Origin: Trichobilharzia regenti | Taxonomy: Eukaryota; Platyhelminthes; Trematoda; Strigeidida; Schistosomatidae | DNA length: 64,000 nucleotides | Assembly (NCBI GenBank): GCA_944472135.2 | Contig: OX235264.1 | Location: forward strand, 89,600,319 to 89,664,318 | Direction: 5' to 3' | In this document: positions 1-10,364 of the stretch, one piece after another | Layout of the letters: the number at the start of each line of letters is the position of its first letter | Numbering within the stretch: position 1 is the stretch's first letter | Notes under the pieces: model-generated | What the model was told of the DNA's origin: nothing | Databases searched by the model: none | What the model saw: only the letters and a program-made list of their open reading frames with translations | Program-made: the position numbers and the translations under genes

Positions 1-605
1 GTGTTCTCTAAACTGGCATGATTTTTGAAAAACATAATCACATATTTTCTGAACAATTTTTTGCAAAACCCAAATATGATTTTCGTCATATAGGAGGCAA
101 ATATTTCGGTTAATAATGTCCCTTTCAGATTCTATGAGTACAAGTGTAAACAGCTACTACTCGTTTTACTGAAAACTGTTAGTTTTAGTAGTACACTCTG
201 AATCAAAGTATGAATCCCTTCCATTTTGTTAGTTTGCTTTAGAACTATGAACTTAATTGCAATAGATCAAAGAAGCTGTTAACTAACTTCACATCCATCG
301 AAAAAGAGAAACATTTAAAGTTATTGGCTATAAACACTTAGCGTTCTATCTGTAAAATTTGGTGTTATGCTAAATCAAGTGTTTTATTTTGCTTCTGTAA
401 ATAATTATATACACTGTCAAATGAATGGCTACAATTATTCTCATATAAATGATGATATATCTACATACTAATTATTGTATGAATGATTTATTTCTCAAAA
501 ATTGAACCTACTATGAAAAGCATTCATAATGCAGCTGTATTTTCTAGCATACCTAAGAAGTAATCCATTATTTCACCTTTTTTTTCTATTTGTTGAGTAA
601 AAGTA
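1..605. other. AT-rich DNA, no feature seen
   Basis: No convincing coding region, RNA gene or recognised repeat is visible here. The sequence is AT-rich with short homopolymer runs and ends where the minus-strand hammerhead SINE begins. Confidence 0.6.
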
Positions 606-699
606 TTTTCAAGTATTGGTTTTGTAGGGATTTTGGTTTGATTGCATGGAGGATTTAATCATGAGCTGACATCAGTTAGAGAACAACTGGAAAACCCGG

Positions 700-749
700 G
701 AGTATTGGACAGCTGTTTCGTCCTAGTTTGGGACTCTTCAGCAGTACCC
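700..749 (-). ncRNA. Hammerhead ribozyme in SINE, core intact
   Basis: Read on the minus strand: CUGAAGA, a stem II hairpin (gagtcccaaactaggac), GAAA, the palindromic short stem III acagctgt, then a GUC cleavage triplet. Stem I flanks (gtactg before, caatac after) pair with one mismatch. All conserved type I core bases are present. The self-cleaving role is known for the hammerhead family. Activity of this copy is inferred. With so short a stem III a dimeric fold may be needed. Confidence 0.75.
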
Positions 750-939
750 ACCCACCGCAGGAGGTTTGAACCCAGGACCTTCTGGTTACAAGGCGAGCCA
801 GCTCGTAGACCATTAAGCCACTGGGACGCGATCCAATTGCCAGTGCATGAATTCCAACTTCTGCCAGTTCACGACATAGCGCGACCACTTCGCAATGTCT
901 TCTTCGATGAGTTACTGCCTCATCTTTAACCTGCTGTGG

Positions 940-992
940 GTGCGTACTGCTGAAGAGTCCCAAACTAGGACGAAACAGCTGTCCAGTACTCC
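940..992 (+). ncRNA. Hammerhead ribozyme in SINE, core intact
   Basis: Plus strand: stem I strand gtactg, core CUGAAGA, stem II hairpin closing on GGACGAAA, stem III acagctgt, cleavage triplet GUC, then cagtac, which pairs perfectly with the 5' gtactg. It lies only about 190 bp from an intact copy on the opposite strand, and the two could base-pair with each other in a read-through transcript. Confidence 0.78.
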
Positions 993-1117
993 CAGGTTTT
1001 CCAGTGGTTCTCTAACTGATGTCAGCTCATGATTAAATCCTCCATGCAATCAAACCAAAATCCCTACAAAACCAATATTTGAAAATAAATCTGATGCTCA
1101 CTAGTGACTGGCCCTAT

Positions 1118-1444
1118 TCAGGCAGTTAACCTGGGGTTCTAGTGGGAAGCCGTGACCAGTAGGGTACAGCAGGTTGAAGATGTGGCAGTAACTCATCGAA
1201 GAAGACATTGCGAAGTGGTCGCGCTATGTCGTGAATTGGCAGAAGTTAGAATTCAAGGACCATTGGATCGGGTCCCAGTGGCTCAATGGTCTACGAGCTC
1301 GCCTTGTAACCAGAAGGTTGTGGGTTCGAACTCCTGCGTGGGTGGGTACTGCTGAATAGTCCCAAACTAGGACGAAACAGCTGTCCAGTACTCCTAGGTT
1401 TTCCAGTGGTTCTCTAACTAATGTCAGCTCATGATGAAATCCTG
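1118..1444 (+). mobile_element. Hammerhead SINE, full-length
   Basis: A plus-strand copy of the same SINE, starting at the family 5' end (aggcagttaacctggggt) and running through box A-like (tggctcaatggtctacgagc) and box B-like (gggttcgaactcc) segments into a hammerhead at 1343-1392. The core reads CUGAAUA, so the invariant G8 is changed to U and this ribozyme should be inactive. It ends near 1444 and lacks the last 30 or so family bases. Confidence 0.75.
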
Positions 1445-2090
1445 AAATGCTACTTTAATTGGTATTTTAATTATCCACGAAATGTTATTTTAAAAATAAC
1501 TTTATATTAATGTTCAAATTGACATAATAATAAATCGAATATAATCCGTTAAGATAAAGATCACCACTATATATTTATTTTCTTTCAGTTATGATCAATA
1601 CTACTGTGGCCTTCAATGTTAGAAGCTTAAGTCTTTCGCTACAAGTGACTTCGAATATGCATACTTTTTATACTGTCACGGGTTATTGATTACTTCTGTC
1701 TAAACTGAAGATTGTAAAATAAAAAATGAAATTATTTCCTTGAAAACTTGTTTTTCTAGGTTTTCTTAAGTGAAAAAAAAAGATATACGAAGAAACTTCA
1801 GGAGGATATTTTAAATACTGTAATAACGATCGTCAATGTGATTACATCAATCATACTAAATGCAGACGTTTTATCACTCTTACAAGTAACTGTTACAGAG
1901 TATATACGTCAAACTTGGCTACTGTGGTAGTAAGTAATTCTATGTTAGTCTTTTCTGTTAGATATATCACAGAGTGAAACAGTACTATTTACTGGAAGAT
2001 GTTTCGAACAAACTTTATTCTTCATAATCATATCAATTATAATCACATAACTTCGAAACTTGAGTTTTATAGTTTTCTTTAATCTCTCTT
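1445..2090. other. AT-rich DNA, no feature seen
   Basis: No convincing gene or recognised repeat is visible between the SINE and the PLE fragment. Confidence 0.5.
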
Positions 2091-2099
2091 ATTTGTAGT

Positions 2100-2600
2100 C
2101 GTTGGGGTAGTAGAATTTTCTAGATGTCTGGGTGGACAGGTATTGAGTCATTCCTATTACATGTATTTCCAGTTTTATTCGATAAGCAAAACTTCCGTTA
2201 TCAATCTCTCCCTATACCCTGTGACATTAGATTTTAAAAGCTGTCATCCTATTGTAGGGTTGTGTGTAGCTGCATGTAGTGCTATAGCTGAAATATTCTC
2301 TAGATTTCTTATCTTATTTGGGTCAACCAATCTAGATTTCGTTAGGTTTTTATGCTCGGCTAGTCTGGCTTCACCTGTTCTATTACTTTCACCTATGAAT
2401 TTAACCTGACAGTCATTCCAGGAGGGTATTAGATAAAATAAACTGTTTTGTTTTATTGGCTCCACAAGATTCTCTTACCGACAAAGCTTGTTTCTAATTG
2501 AATTTGTGGGTTTGAATGCTAGCCACTTTTATTCCTGCCTTGTTAAGAAATCTGCGTAAAGTTTCCCAGGTTCCTTCTTTGTAAGGAAGTGCTTCTGATG
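2100..2600 (-). mobile_element. Penelope-like element fragment, GIY-YIG endonuclease part
   Basis: Minus-strand translation (clearest at 2244-2465) shows a stretch resembling the GIY-YIG nuclease of PLEs: an IPSWNDC...VKFIGESNRT segment followed by RLAEHKNL, equivalent to the family's cysteine pair, YIG motif, conserved Arg and catalytic Glu. Upstream on the same strand a TWETLRRFLNKAGIKVA-like segment matches the linker before the nuclease. No RT is left and stops interrupt the frames. It differs from the other PLE copies in the window, so it may be a separate family. Assignment is by motif only. Confidence 0.5.
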
Positions 2601-2654
2601 ACTTATGTTCCCTATTGTTGGTGTTGTCATTATCTTGCACCTGCTTGACATGCA

Positions 2655-3200
2655 TATCGTCATTATTATTTTTATTATTATTATTTTTGCATTTGATACA
2701 ATCTCCTACATGTTACCCTAACAAACACACACCCAACTCATCGTTCCTCATTCAGGTTCCAATTAAGGGACAACTTCCACTGACACCAATATCATTCGAC
2801 AGTCTCCCCAGAGTGTGACCCATTCATCTCAATTTCCTTACAAATATTTGTTGAGCAATAGGTCGTTGGTTGGTTTATTCCAACAGATTCTTGTTGGTAA
2901 TTCTTTCTGATAGACCATCTGATCTTCAGTAAAGAGCCAGTGAAGGAAAGCATCTGTTGATCAAAGTACTCAGTAGCCTGTCAGAAATGTTTTTCATGAC
3001 TGGCTGGCCAATTTTCCGATCCGTATAAATGAAGTGACTGACTTAACACTAGTTTCGAATATCCAAATCTAGTTTTTTATGACGCTGAGTGTAGAAGATT
3101 TCCAAACTGATCTCAGAGTGGTAAAGGTATGCTTTGCCTTTCCGATTCTGGTTTTGACATTCTCATTATATCCACCTGTAGTTTGACTGATGCTTCTCAG
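2655..3200 (-). mobile_element. RTE/SR2-like LINE 3' end, decayed
   Basis: The minus strand carries the 3' part of an RTE-type LINE: the region equivalent to 'R+W+GH+LR' at the ORF end, preceded by degenerate 'LLYGSETW' and 'SILKIRW' equivalents near 2900-3060. It runs into (ATT)n-like sequence at 2655-2690 where the LINE tail should be. The segment 2700-3050 matches, inverted, the RTE copy at 4775-5300. Confidence 0.55.
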
Positions 3201-4774
3201 ATGATTGCCTACTATTTATTATTTCTTCAACTTGATATACATTACATATATATATGGATGTAAAGTCTTTCAGCTAGACCTATTAAGTTCTTCCAAGCAG
3301 AAAGAAACTGATGAATGTAATCCTGAAAAGGCTTTATTTAACGTTGGTAAAATAAAGTAATTTACAAGAAATTGTTTAGCCCATGAATAATTGATTGGAC
3401 ATATGTTATCCTATCATCATTCTTTTCTAAGAGTGAAACCGTAATAATGCCTTTGTTTCGATACTTATAGTATCTGCAATAATTATAAAAGAATTGTAAA
3501 TTTATTTTGAAGTCTATTTACAGCTACCGATTAACTTGTGTCAAAAATCCACATACACCTTATCTGTGACATAATGTTTTTTACATTAAGCATTCTTTGA
3601 TGACACCAGTGATATCACACTTACTCTAGTGCGTCTTTCTACAGTCATGACATACAATCATGACATACTTCATTAACTTCACAGAAAACCACACTTTTCA
3701 TCAGCTTTTATCGTCTAATACAAGTCATATCCACTTTATTAGTTTATTTTGTTGTACAAATACATAAAATAGACTTACTAAACAATCATTAGTCACCGGT
3801 ATTATCGTAATAGAAATAGTTCCAAGCTTAAAATGTTTTTTTTTAAAATACTACTTTATTTGTTTAGCATAGGGTTTATAATTATATAGTGAAAACTATG
3901 TAAGCTTAGAGTAACGAATAATAATAATTTAATGCATAAATTAGTATTTCGCTTTATTCTAAAATGAATATTTGTTACTTTCATTCAGAACTTATAAATA
4001 TGCGATAAAGTATTAGAAACTACCCAGTGTGTTCATACTATAAAGGCGAATATTAAACTTACTGTGTTTATTCACAAATCTACACATTTCTTACACAAAT
4101 TTACCACCTACTGTCAGTATCATCATTCAAATCGCTGTTACTCTTAGGTGTAGATCTTGATTATTGGTAGAAGTTTGAGTAATGTGAGAAAACTAGTACT
4201 AAAAGTAATAGCAGTGAGGTAAATATTAACAGTTTAAATAACGCCTACATAAACTCTCTGACAAGTTATCATGTGAAATAACCAACAAAATCAAACATTA
4301 AGCAGTGTGATACTACGCAATTATACCGCATTCGAAATATACATTCCTACTGTATTGTTAAGACTCATGTGATGGAAACATCTTTCGACGTTTGACCTCT
4401 GAAACGTTTGAAATAATTTTAGATTCTCCCCGCTAATATTGATCACAAGTCTACAAATGAATCAAACATTTTTAGAAACATTAGACAGAAATTATAATTC
4501 AGTTGAAAACTTCATTAAATATTGAAATTATAACATAATTACTGGTTAATGCCTTAAAGCTTTCGTGCTGTTATTTCAAAAGTAAGATTTCAACGTAGAA
4601 ATATTACTGCTAATTACAAATGTATCCATTTAACCTGGACTTCATATTGATTTTTTAGATAGAAAGCCGTTTGGGCCATACATAATTAACTATAGTAATA
4701 TTGTATATTTAACCAGGTATTATTTTTACATACCTTTGAATATCCTTCTCCTGGGTTACAAAAGGATATACCTT
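3201..4774. other. AT-rich DNA between inverted RTE copies
   Basis: About 1.6 kb with no convincing gene or recognised repeat. It separates two inverted copies of one RTE subfamily, which could form a stem around it. Confidence 0.5.
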
Positions 4775-5480
4775 GATCATTCTGAGTTCATTTTGGAAAT
4801 CTTCTACACTCAACATCACAAAGAATAATATTCGGATACTCAAAACTAATGTTAGGTCAGTCACTTCTTTTATACGGGTCAAGAAACTAGGCTTATGAGC
4901 TCTCGAAAAATTATTTCCAACAGACTACTGAAGACTTTCATTGACAGCTGCTCTCCTTTACTGAATTCACATTGTAAATCGGATGGTCGACCAGAAAGAA
5001 TTACCAACAAGAAACTGTTGGAATAAACCAACCAACGACCTATTGCTCAACAAATATTTGTAAGAAAATTGAGATAGATGGGTCACACTCTGGGGAGACT
5101 GTCGAATGATATTGGTGTCAGTGGAAGTTGTTCCTTAATTGGAACCTGAATTAGGAACGATGAGTTGGGTGTGTGTTTGTGTGGGTGACATGGGGGAATT
5201 TTGGGGGATGGGGCGATGAGAGACCGTGAAGAATTGTAAGCCCAGGTAAAAAGGACCTCAGGCGACATGACAAAGTGGAGTTGTGCTGTTGGATCCCTTT
5301 ATTCCATGATATAAGTATAAAACTTGATCAACTCGATATGATTATGAGCAATAGTTTGTGCTCGAAACGTCATCAGTTAATATAACTGTAAACACTGTGC
5401 GATTTATCAAAATAAAATCTTATCTATAATGGAATTATACCCTTTATTCCACTTGGAACCTAAGGGAACAATAATAATAA
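4775..5480 (+). mobile_element. RTE/SR2-like LINE 3' end with nested insertion
   Basis: A plus-strand RTE 3' end: degenerate 'LLYGSETW' (about 4870), thumb-like region, then the 3' untranslated tail with tattccacttggaacctaag and an (AAT)n tail at about 5470. Stops and shifts are numerous. The tail is split by the short TSD-flanked element at 5307-5439. Removing that element and one duplication restores a normal RTE tail, so the LINE is the older insertion. It matches 2655-3200 in inverted orientation. Confidence 0.6.
5307..5439 (+). mobile_element. Short TSD-flanked element with GAAAC hairpin, 133 bp
   Basis: The element lies between two perfect 12-bp direct repeats, ccctttattcca, at 5295-5306 and 5440-5451, inside an RTE tail. 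It begins tgatataagtataaaacttg and contains a hairpin, tgagcaa...tgctcgaaacgtc, that looks like stem II, GAAA, a minimal stem III and the cleavage triplet of a hammerhead. However, the bases before stem II read attatgag instead of CUGAUGAG. Related copies are at 42205-42352 and 58957-59318. It has no coding capacity. A PLE-derived terminal repeat or a retrozyme-like element is possible. Confidence 0.6.
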
Positions 5481-5744
5481 TGGGATGTTCATTTTATGTT
5501 CCAAAAGAACTCATTTGTCTTGGCTGTTTGAACAATTTCAAGCAGGATCTCTACTTTAATCAAAATCATTAAAAGTACCAGTGAAACCTGTTTGGCTCCA
5601 TCCTAACACCACTTTGCACGGTATACTCACAAATACATTATATATCACAAGCAGAACTATCTATTGACGCAAGTTAAGCTTATCATTTAATCACCAGATT
5701 AACAAAAGTTGGTCTGTGTTCTCAAAATTCTATCAGTCTGTGAA

Positions 5745-6918
5745 ATACCACGGTTACCGACATAGATTTTTATAGTAGCCAACGTCGGTCACGCCATCCT
5801 CGGAGCTGATTTCTTAAGTAATTTCAACCTGTTAGTTGACGTCAACAATAAAAAAATTGATAACAACACCCAACTAAAGATCCATGGAATTATCTCTAAC
5901 TATTCTGTCTATAATATCAGTATTGAAAGACCAGTGGATTGCACTTTTTCCGCCCTACTTCATCGTTTACCTAAAATTCTTAAGCCGTCGTACAACGTCG
6001 AGGACGTCCCTCATACAGTCACTCACAAGGTAGTCACTACGGGTCAACCAGTTCGTGCTCGTCCTCGTAGATTACCCCCGGACAAATTAGCAGCAGCCAA
6101 GGCAGAATTTGAACACATGATGCAGCGCGGCATCATCAGACCCTCCAATAGTCCTTGGTCTTTACCCTTACACATGGTGCCTAAAGCTGACCATGATTGG
6201 AGGCCATGTGGGGATTACCGACACTTAAACAATGCCACAGTTTCCGACCGTTATCCTATTCCCCATCTTCATGATTTCTCCCTGACATTACACGAAAAAC
6301 CATATTTTCTAAAGTAGACTTGTTCAGGGCCTATCACCAAATACCAGTTGCCAAAGAGGATATCGAAAAAACGGCCATCATCACACCTTTCGGTTTGTTC
6401 GAATTTCTCCGCATGCCATCTGGCCTAAAGAACGCCGCACAGTCCTTCCAACGGTTCATGGATCAGGTCACACAGGTTTGGACTTTGTATTTGTATATAT
6501 CGATGACGTTTTAATTGCTAGCTCGTCTCCCGAAGAACATACTGATCACCTCACCATCTTATTTCAACGATTTGAGCAACATGGAGTCGTCATTAACCCC
6601 AAAAAGTGCATATTCGGTATCTCCTCTATACAGTTTCTGGGACACCACATAACTGCGAATGGTATTACGCCCACGGAGGAAAAGATAGAGTCCATCAAAA
6701 ACTTCCCCGAACCAGATTCACTCAAGAAGGTCAGACGTATTTTGGGGATGTTTAATTTCTATCGGTGTTTCATTCCTTCGTGTGCCTCCGTCGTCCAGCC
6801 GTTAACCAACCTCCTTAAAAATGATCCTAAAAAGTTTCAGTGGTCAGCCCAAGCACACGAATCTTTTTGCAACGCAAAAGACGCCTTATCCAGAGTCACT
6901 ATGCTATCCCCAACTTAA
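5745..6918 (+). mobile_element. Ty3/gypsy pol fragment (protease end, RT, start of RNase H)
   Basis: Three consecutive plus-strand frames give one gypsy pol segment. The end of an aspartic protease (HAILGADFL near 5795) leads in frame into the RT at 5934-6317 (MVPK...[11 protein letters not shown], then YPIPHL). A frameshift at about 6305-6320 leads to [19 protein letters not shown] and MP.GL.NA.QSFQR. A second frameshift at about 6475 leads to [12 protein letters not shown] (catalytic YIDD), FLGHHIT and the connection segment (FYRCFIPSC). The copy stops at 6918 at the start of RNase H; RNase H, integrase and LTRs are absent. It is non-functional. Schistosome gypsy elements such as Boudicca are the likely relatives, but I cannot assign the family from sequence alone. 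Confidence 0.9.
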
Positions 6919-8050
6919 CTTAGTGAGTAGCAGTGACTTTGATCCTTTCAGGAAAGCTATCAAAAATTCAGACTGAATATTGTCACTAGTGAGCAGCAAT
7001 GAGGCTTGAACTGTTGATAAAAAACTTATAAATAATATGTTCTGTTTGATGAATTCTTCAATCCTGTTTCACAACAGTGCGACGGGTCAAGCTAATAGGA
7101 GGAACGAAATAATCTTATATAATAACGTAGAAAATATGAAAGGTAGACAAAATAAGCTGAATACGAGTGATTTTTACAAATGAAAACTTTAATTTAAGCT
7201 TTCTGGCTTTTACCATCACTGCATATCAGTTTAACAAATAAACGACTCTGTTACTGCATACCCCCGTGTTCTACTCTACCATTCCAAAAGATTAGTATTC
7301 AGATTGTTAAATATAGGGAATTCAGATCTCCTTAAGGAAGAACTATATTTTAAACCGATGTCAACAAACCAGGAATTATTTAAACCATCACCAACCAGAC
7401 ATTAGAGAATTTCGATTATACAATATTTGCATTATTTATTTTGACGATATACTCAGTAATTATTTACTAAGTTTTGAGTTGTACGGAATCAAAGTGAGAA
7501 ATTTATGAAATATGAGGTTTTGTTATATACTGGTGCCTTTGCTGTTTATAAATGAAGTAAAATTTGTGCATGCTTAAAATTCTACTTAGTTTCTAAAGTT
7601 GGATAGATTTGTTTTCATAAAATGTGATTAGATGGAGACACATTTTAATGTTTACTAATTTGCGTATGACGATATAGATTGCATGTAGAGTTGATGTATA
7701 ATTACTGAAAACTACTCAGCTTGACTGTTTTTATTTTAAAGCATAGAAAAGATGCTTGAAAAGGTATCTTAAGGCAGAATGAATTAAGTGGATGAAACTT
7801 GATGAAAGGCTGAAACAAATGAAGTATTTCAAGTGTTAAAAGGAATGCAGAGCAACTAGAATATTTGTTTTTAAAGTAATTCTGTCTAGTATTATGATCA
7901 AGCATCTTACAAGGAATCAAAACAATTTATGTGTGATTAAAGCTTTCTTTGCTAAAACCAAATAAAAAGGAAATCGTTAACAGAATGATCAGTTGTTCAG
8001 AAATTCTTCATTTCATTTTTGATTTGATACTAGTCAGTAACTAGTGTAAT
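6919..8050. other. AT-rich DNA, no feature seen
   Basis: No convincing gene or recognised repeat. The last bases (near 8030-8050) match the flank of another repeat family and form the left target duplication of the next SINE dimer. Confidence 0.5.
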
Positions 8051-8734
8051 CAAGTATTGGTTTGTAGGGATTTGGTTGCTTAGTTACAGGATTTCATCAT
8101 GAGTTGATATTGGTTAGAGAACCATTGAAAAACCAGCTGGGAGTACTGGACAGCTGTTTCGTCCTAGTTTGGGACTCCACAGCAGTACGCACCCACCGCA
8201 GGAGGTTCGAACCCAGGACCTTCTGGTTACAAGGTTAGCCAGCTCGTAGACCATTAAGCCACTGGGACCCGACCCAATTGCCAGTGCATGAATTCCAACT
8301 TCTGCCAATTCACAAAATAGCGCGACCCCTAATCAGTGTCTTCGGCGAGTATTTGTCCTCACATCCGACCTGCTGCACCCTACTGGTCACGACTTCCCAT
8401 TTCAGGTAGGTAGTTACCTGGGGCTCCAGAGGGAAGTCGTGATCAGTAAGGTGCAGCAGGTCGGGTGTGGGGACAAATACTCGCTGAAGACGCTGGCTAG
8501 GGGTCGCGCTATTTCGTGAATTGGCAGAGGTTAGAATTCAAGGACCATTGGATCGGGTCCCAGTGGCTTAATGGTCTACGAGCTGGCTAACCTTGTAACC
8601 AGAAGGTCCTGGGTTCGAACCTCTTGTGGCGGGTGCGTACTGCTGAATAGTCCCAAACTAGGACGAAACAGCTGTCCAGTACTCCCAGGTTTTTCAATGG
8701 TTCTCTAACCAATGTCAACTCATCATGAAATCCT
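8051..8734. mobile_element. Hammerhead SINE, head-to-head dimer with 14-bp TSD
   Basis: A minus-strand copy (8051-8402) abuts a plus-strand copy (8403-8734) at their 5' ends. The composite is bounded by perfect 14-bp direct repeats, gtaactagtgtaat, at 8037-8050 and 8735-8748, so it seems to have entered as one piece. Both arms have box A and B segments and hammerheads. The left one (about 8140-8189) reads CUGUGGA and the right one (about 8633-8686) CUGAAUA, so both lack an invariant core base. Both arms share a C-to-T change in the 3' part (tttttcaatgg), which suggests a common template. Confidence 0.85.
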
Positions 8735-8748
8735 GTAACTAGTGTAAT

Positions 8749-8930
8749 GTGTCTCGTGCTATCCTTCGTGCAGAGTGAATTCGCTCAGTCAAGTTTGCAA
8801 TATGGCCACCATGCTAGGTGGCTCACCATCATCATGTAGATACGCCTTACTGACGAGTGTCAATTAGCACAAAACCTAGGTTCAAGGGGTCCTACCGATT
8901 ACCTCCAACCATCTAATAATCTTCATTTTG
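8749..8930 (-). repeat. Interspersed repeat, family seen three times
   Basis: Read on the minus strand it contains agatggttggaggtaatcgg, then cctaggttttgtgctaatt. Related segments occur at 44868-44940 and 47338-47465. It appears to have been split by the SINE dimer at 8051-8734, because cagtaactagtgtaat also occurs in a similar position at about 45288. No coding capacity is evident. Confidence 0.45.
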
Positions 8931-9569
8931 TTGTCTGCTGATTGTGGGAATCTTTTCTTCAACTCACTGAGAAAATGTTTTCATTAACTCGATGTGTTTA
9001 TCTCAGAGAGCTGAACAGAAAACACCATAGAAGCACAGTTCAGTTAACGGGTTAATAATCAATTAGAAGGGAGAAAGTATTTTCATGATTTATTCTTCTT
9101 ATTTGCTTTGAAACAGGATACAAGTTTTGAAGGCGTTTGAAAGATTTTCACACGCTTGGATTTGTAACTTTAGTTTTTGGAGGCGTTTTTATTTTTGTGA
9201 ACTAACGTGATAGATAAAATCCACGTGTGCAGTTAAATTTTGTTCAAAACTTCAGGAAACGGTAATAAAATTCATGGTTTGTGAAAATTATGTAACGTGA
9301 CATTTAAGTCAATACACACTACAAATGTAAAAGATATATCAACAGGTTTTACTGGAATTTTTTTTAATGATATAAACTATCACTTAAACTATCCAGTTCA
9401 GGGAAAAGAGTAGACGAGATATCTTCCTTTGCTATAAATCTTATTCATTATTTCATAAAGCTAATTGTCCTTTCCTCATCTATTTTCGCGGCCTAATTGA
9501 TTGATTTGCAAGTCACTGTTGTGATATATCTAAATTATAACTAAGATAACAACTAGCTAAATCCTTCCA

Positions 9570-10260
9570 AGTGTCGGGTTGTTAATTTCACTATCAGACG
9601 CAAGTGCGACTTACATGAACTGGTCAGTTAGCATAGTTCCACCGTCATAGACTCCACAGAAGTTGGGAGTCAATCAGATGTTAAATACTTTAGAATGCTT
9701 ATTTCCTCTGATCTTTCCTGGTCTTCTCACATCATGTTAGTTTCCAGAAAGATATTTCGTTTAACTTTCTACGTAAGAAAGTTAAGACAATCTGGTATCA
9801 TTACGTCTCCATTGTTACCTTTTGTTAATTCTTGTACTCTGTCTACACTTCTTTACTGTTCTCCCTTATTCTTTTCAAGGCTACTTAAGAAAAACTTTGT
9901 TATGCTGCGAAGGGTACTAACAGCCGTCATTTTGGTGAGTGGAGGGTTGCTAAACCAACTAGTTAACACTATAATAGATGGACACATGGACTCTTGCAAG
10001 AAATTAGCAAACATTATCTTGTCATACTTTGAGCATCCTCTCCATACACAACTCTCTCCTTGCGTCTAGGCAGATAGAAGTAGGAGCGACTATAGAAGAC
10101 CATATGCTCGAGCTACTAAATACAAAAACTCTACAATACCTAACTTAGCACACATTTTATGCGGTGATAAAATTCTTAGGCACGAAATTAACAACTTACT
10201 GAGGAACTCTGAGCAAACGGCCCCACTTTTTCCACTGTTACATTGTTGTTAATATTTTCA
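9570..10260 (+). mobile_element. CR1/SR1-like LINE, C-terminal RT region
   Basis: Plus-strand translation gives the end of a CR1-clade LINE ORF2: a 'VKYF.MLISSDLSWSSHI' block near 9680-9735, 'FYVRKLRQSGI', 'NSCTLSTLLYCSPLFF', then 'LLKKNFVMLRRVL' and a C-terminal 'HPLHTQLSP' block near 10050, the usual order after the RT thumb. Stops and small shifts interrupt it after 10069. There is no endonuclease or catalytic YADD segment, so this is a 5'-truncated dead copy. Confidence 0.7.
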
Positions 10261-10364
10261 CTTAATTTAATTTTATATCATATTTTTTATTGAACAATAT
10301 TATCCATGTAATGAGAAAGTCGGATGCAGTACTGTACTGTTACGTGTTATTATTTCCTTTAATT

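Larger units (their letters stand above)
606..1083. mobile_element. Hammerhead SINE, inverted (head-to-head) dimer
   Basis: A nearly complete minus-strand copy of a tRNA-derived SINE (about 606-935) is joined directly to the 3' half of a plus-strand copy (about 936-1083), so the 3' ends face outward. The SINE has a box A-like segment (ccattaagccactggga read on the opposite strand), a box B-like segment (ggtttgaaccc) and, 3' of these, a hammerhead ribozyme. Both arms share private variants near the 3' end (the ctccatgcaatcaaacc stretch), which suggests a single template. The outer ends are inverted with respect to each other, and I see no clear target-site duplication. The long ORFs on both strands here are translations of the repeat, not genes. 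Confidence 0.8.

Noticed and set aside
642..1355. Open frames of 67-95 codons on both strands
   Set aside because: They translate the hammerhead SINE and recur wherever the SINE occurs.
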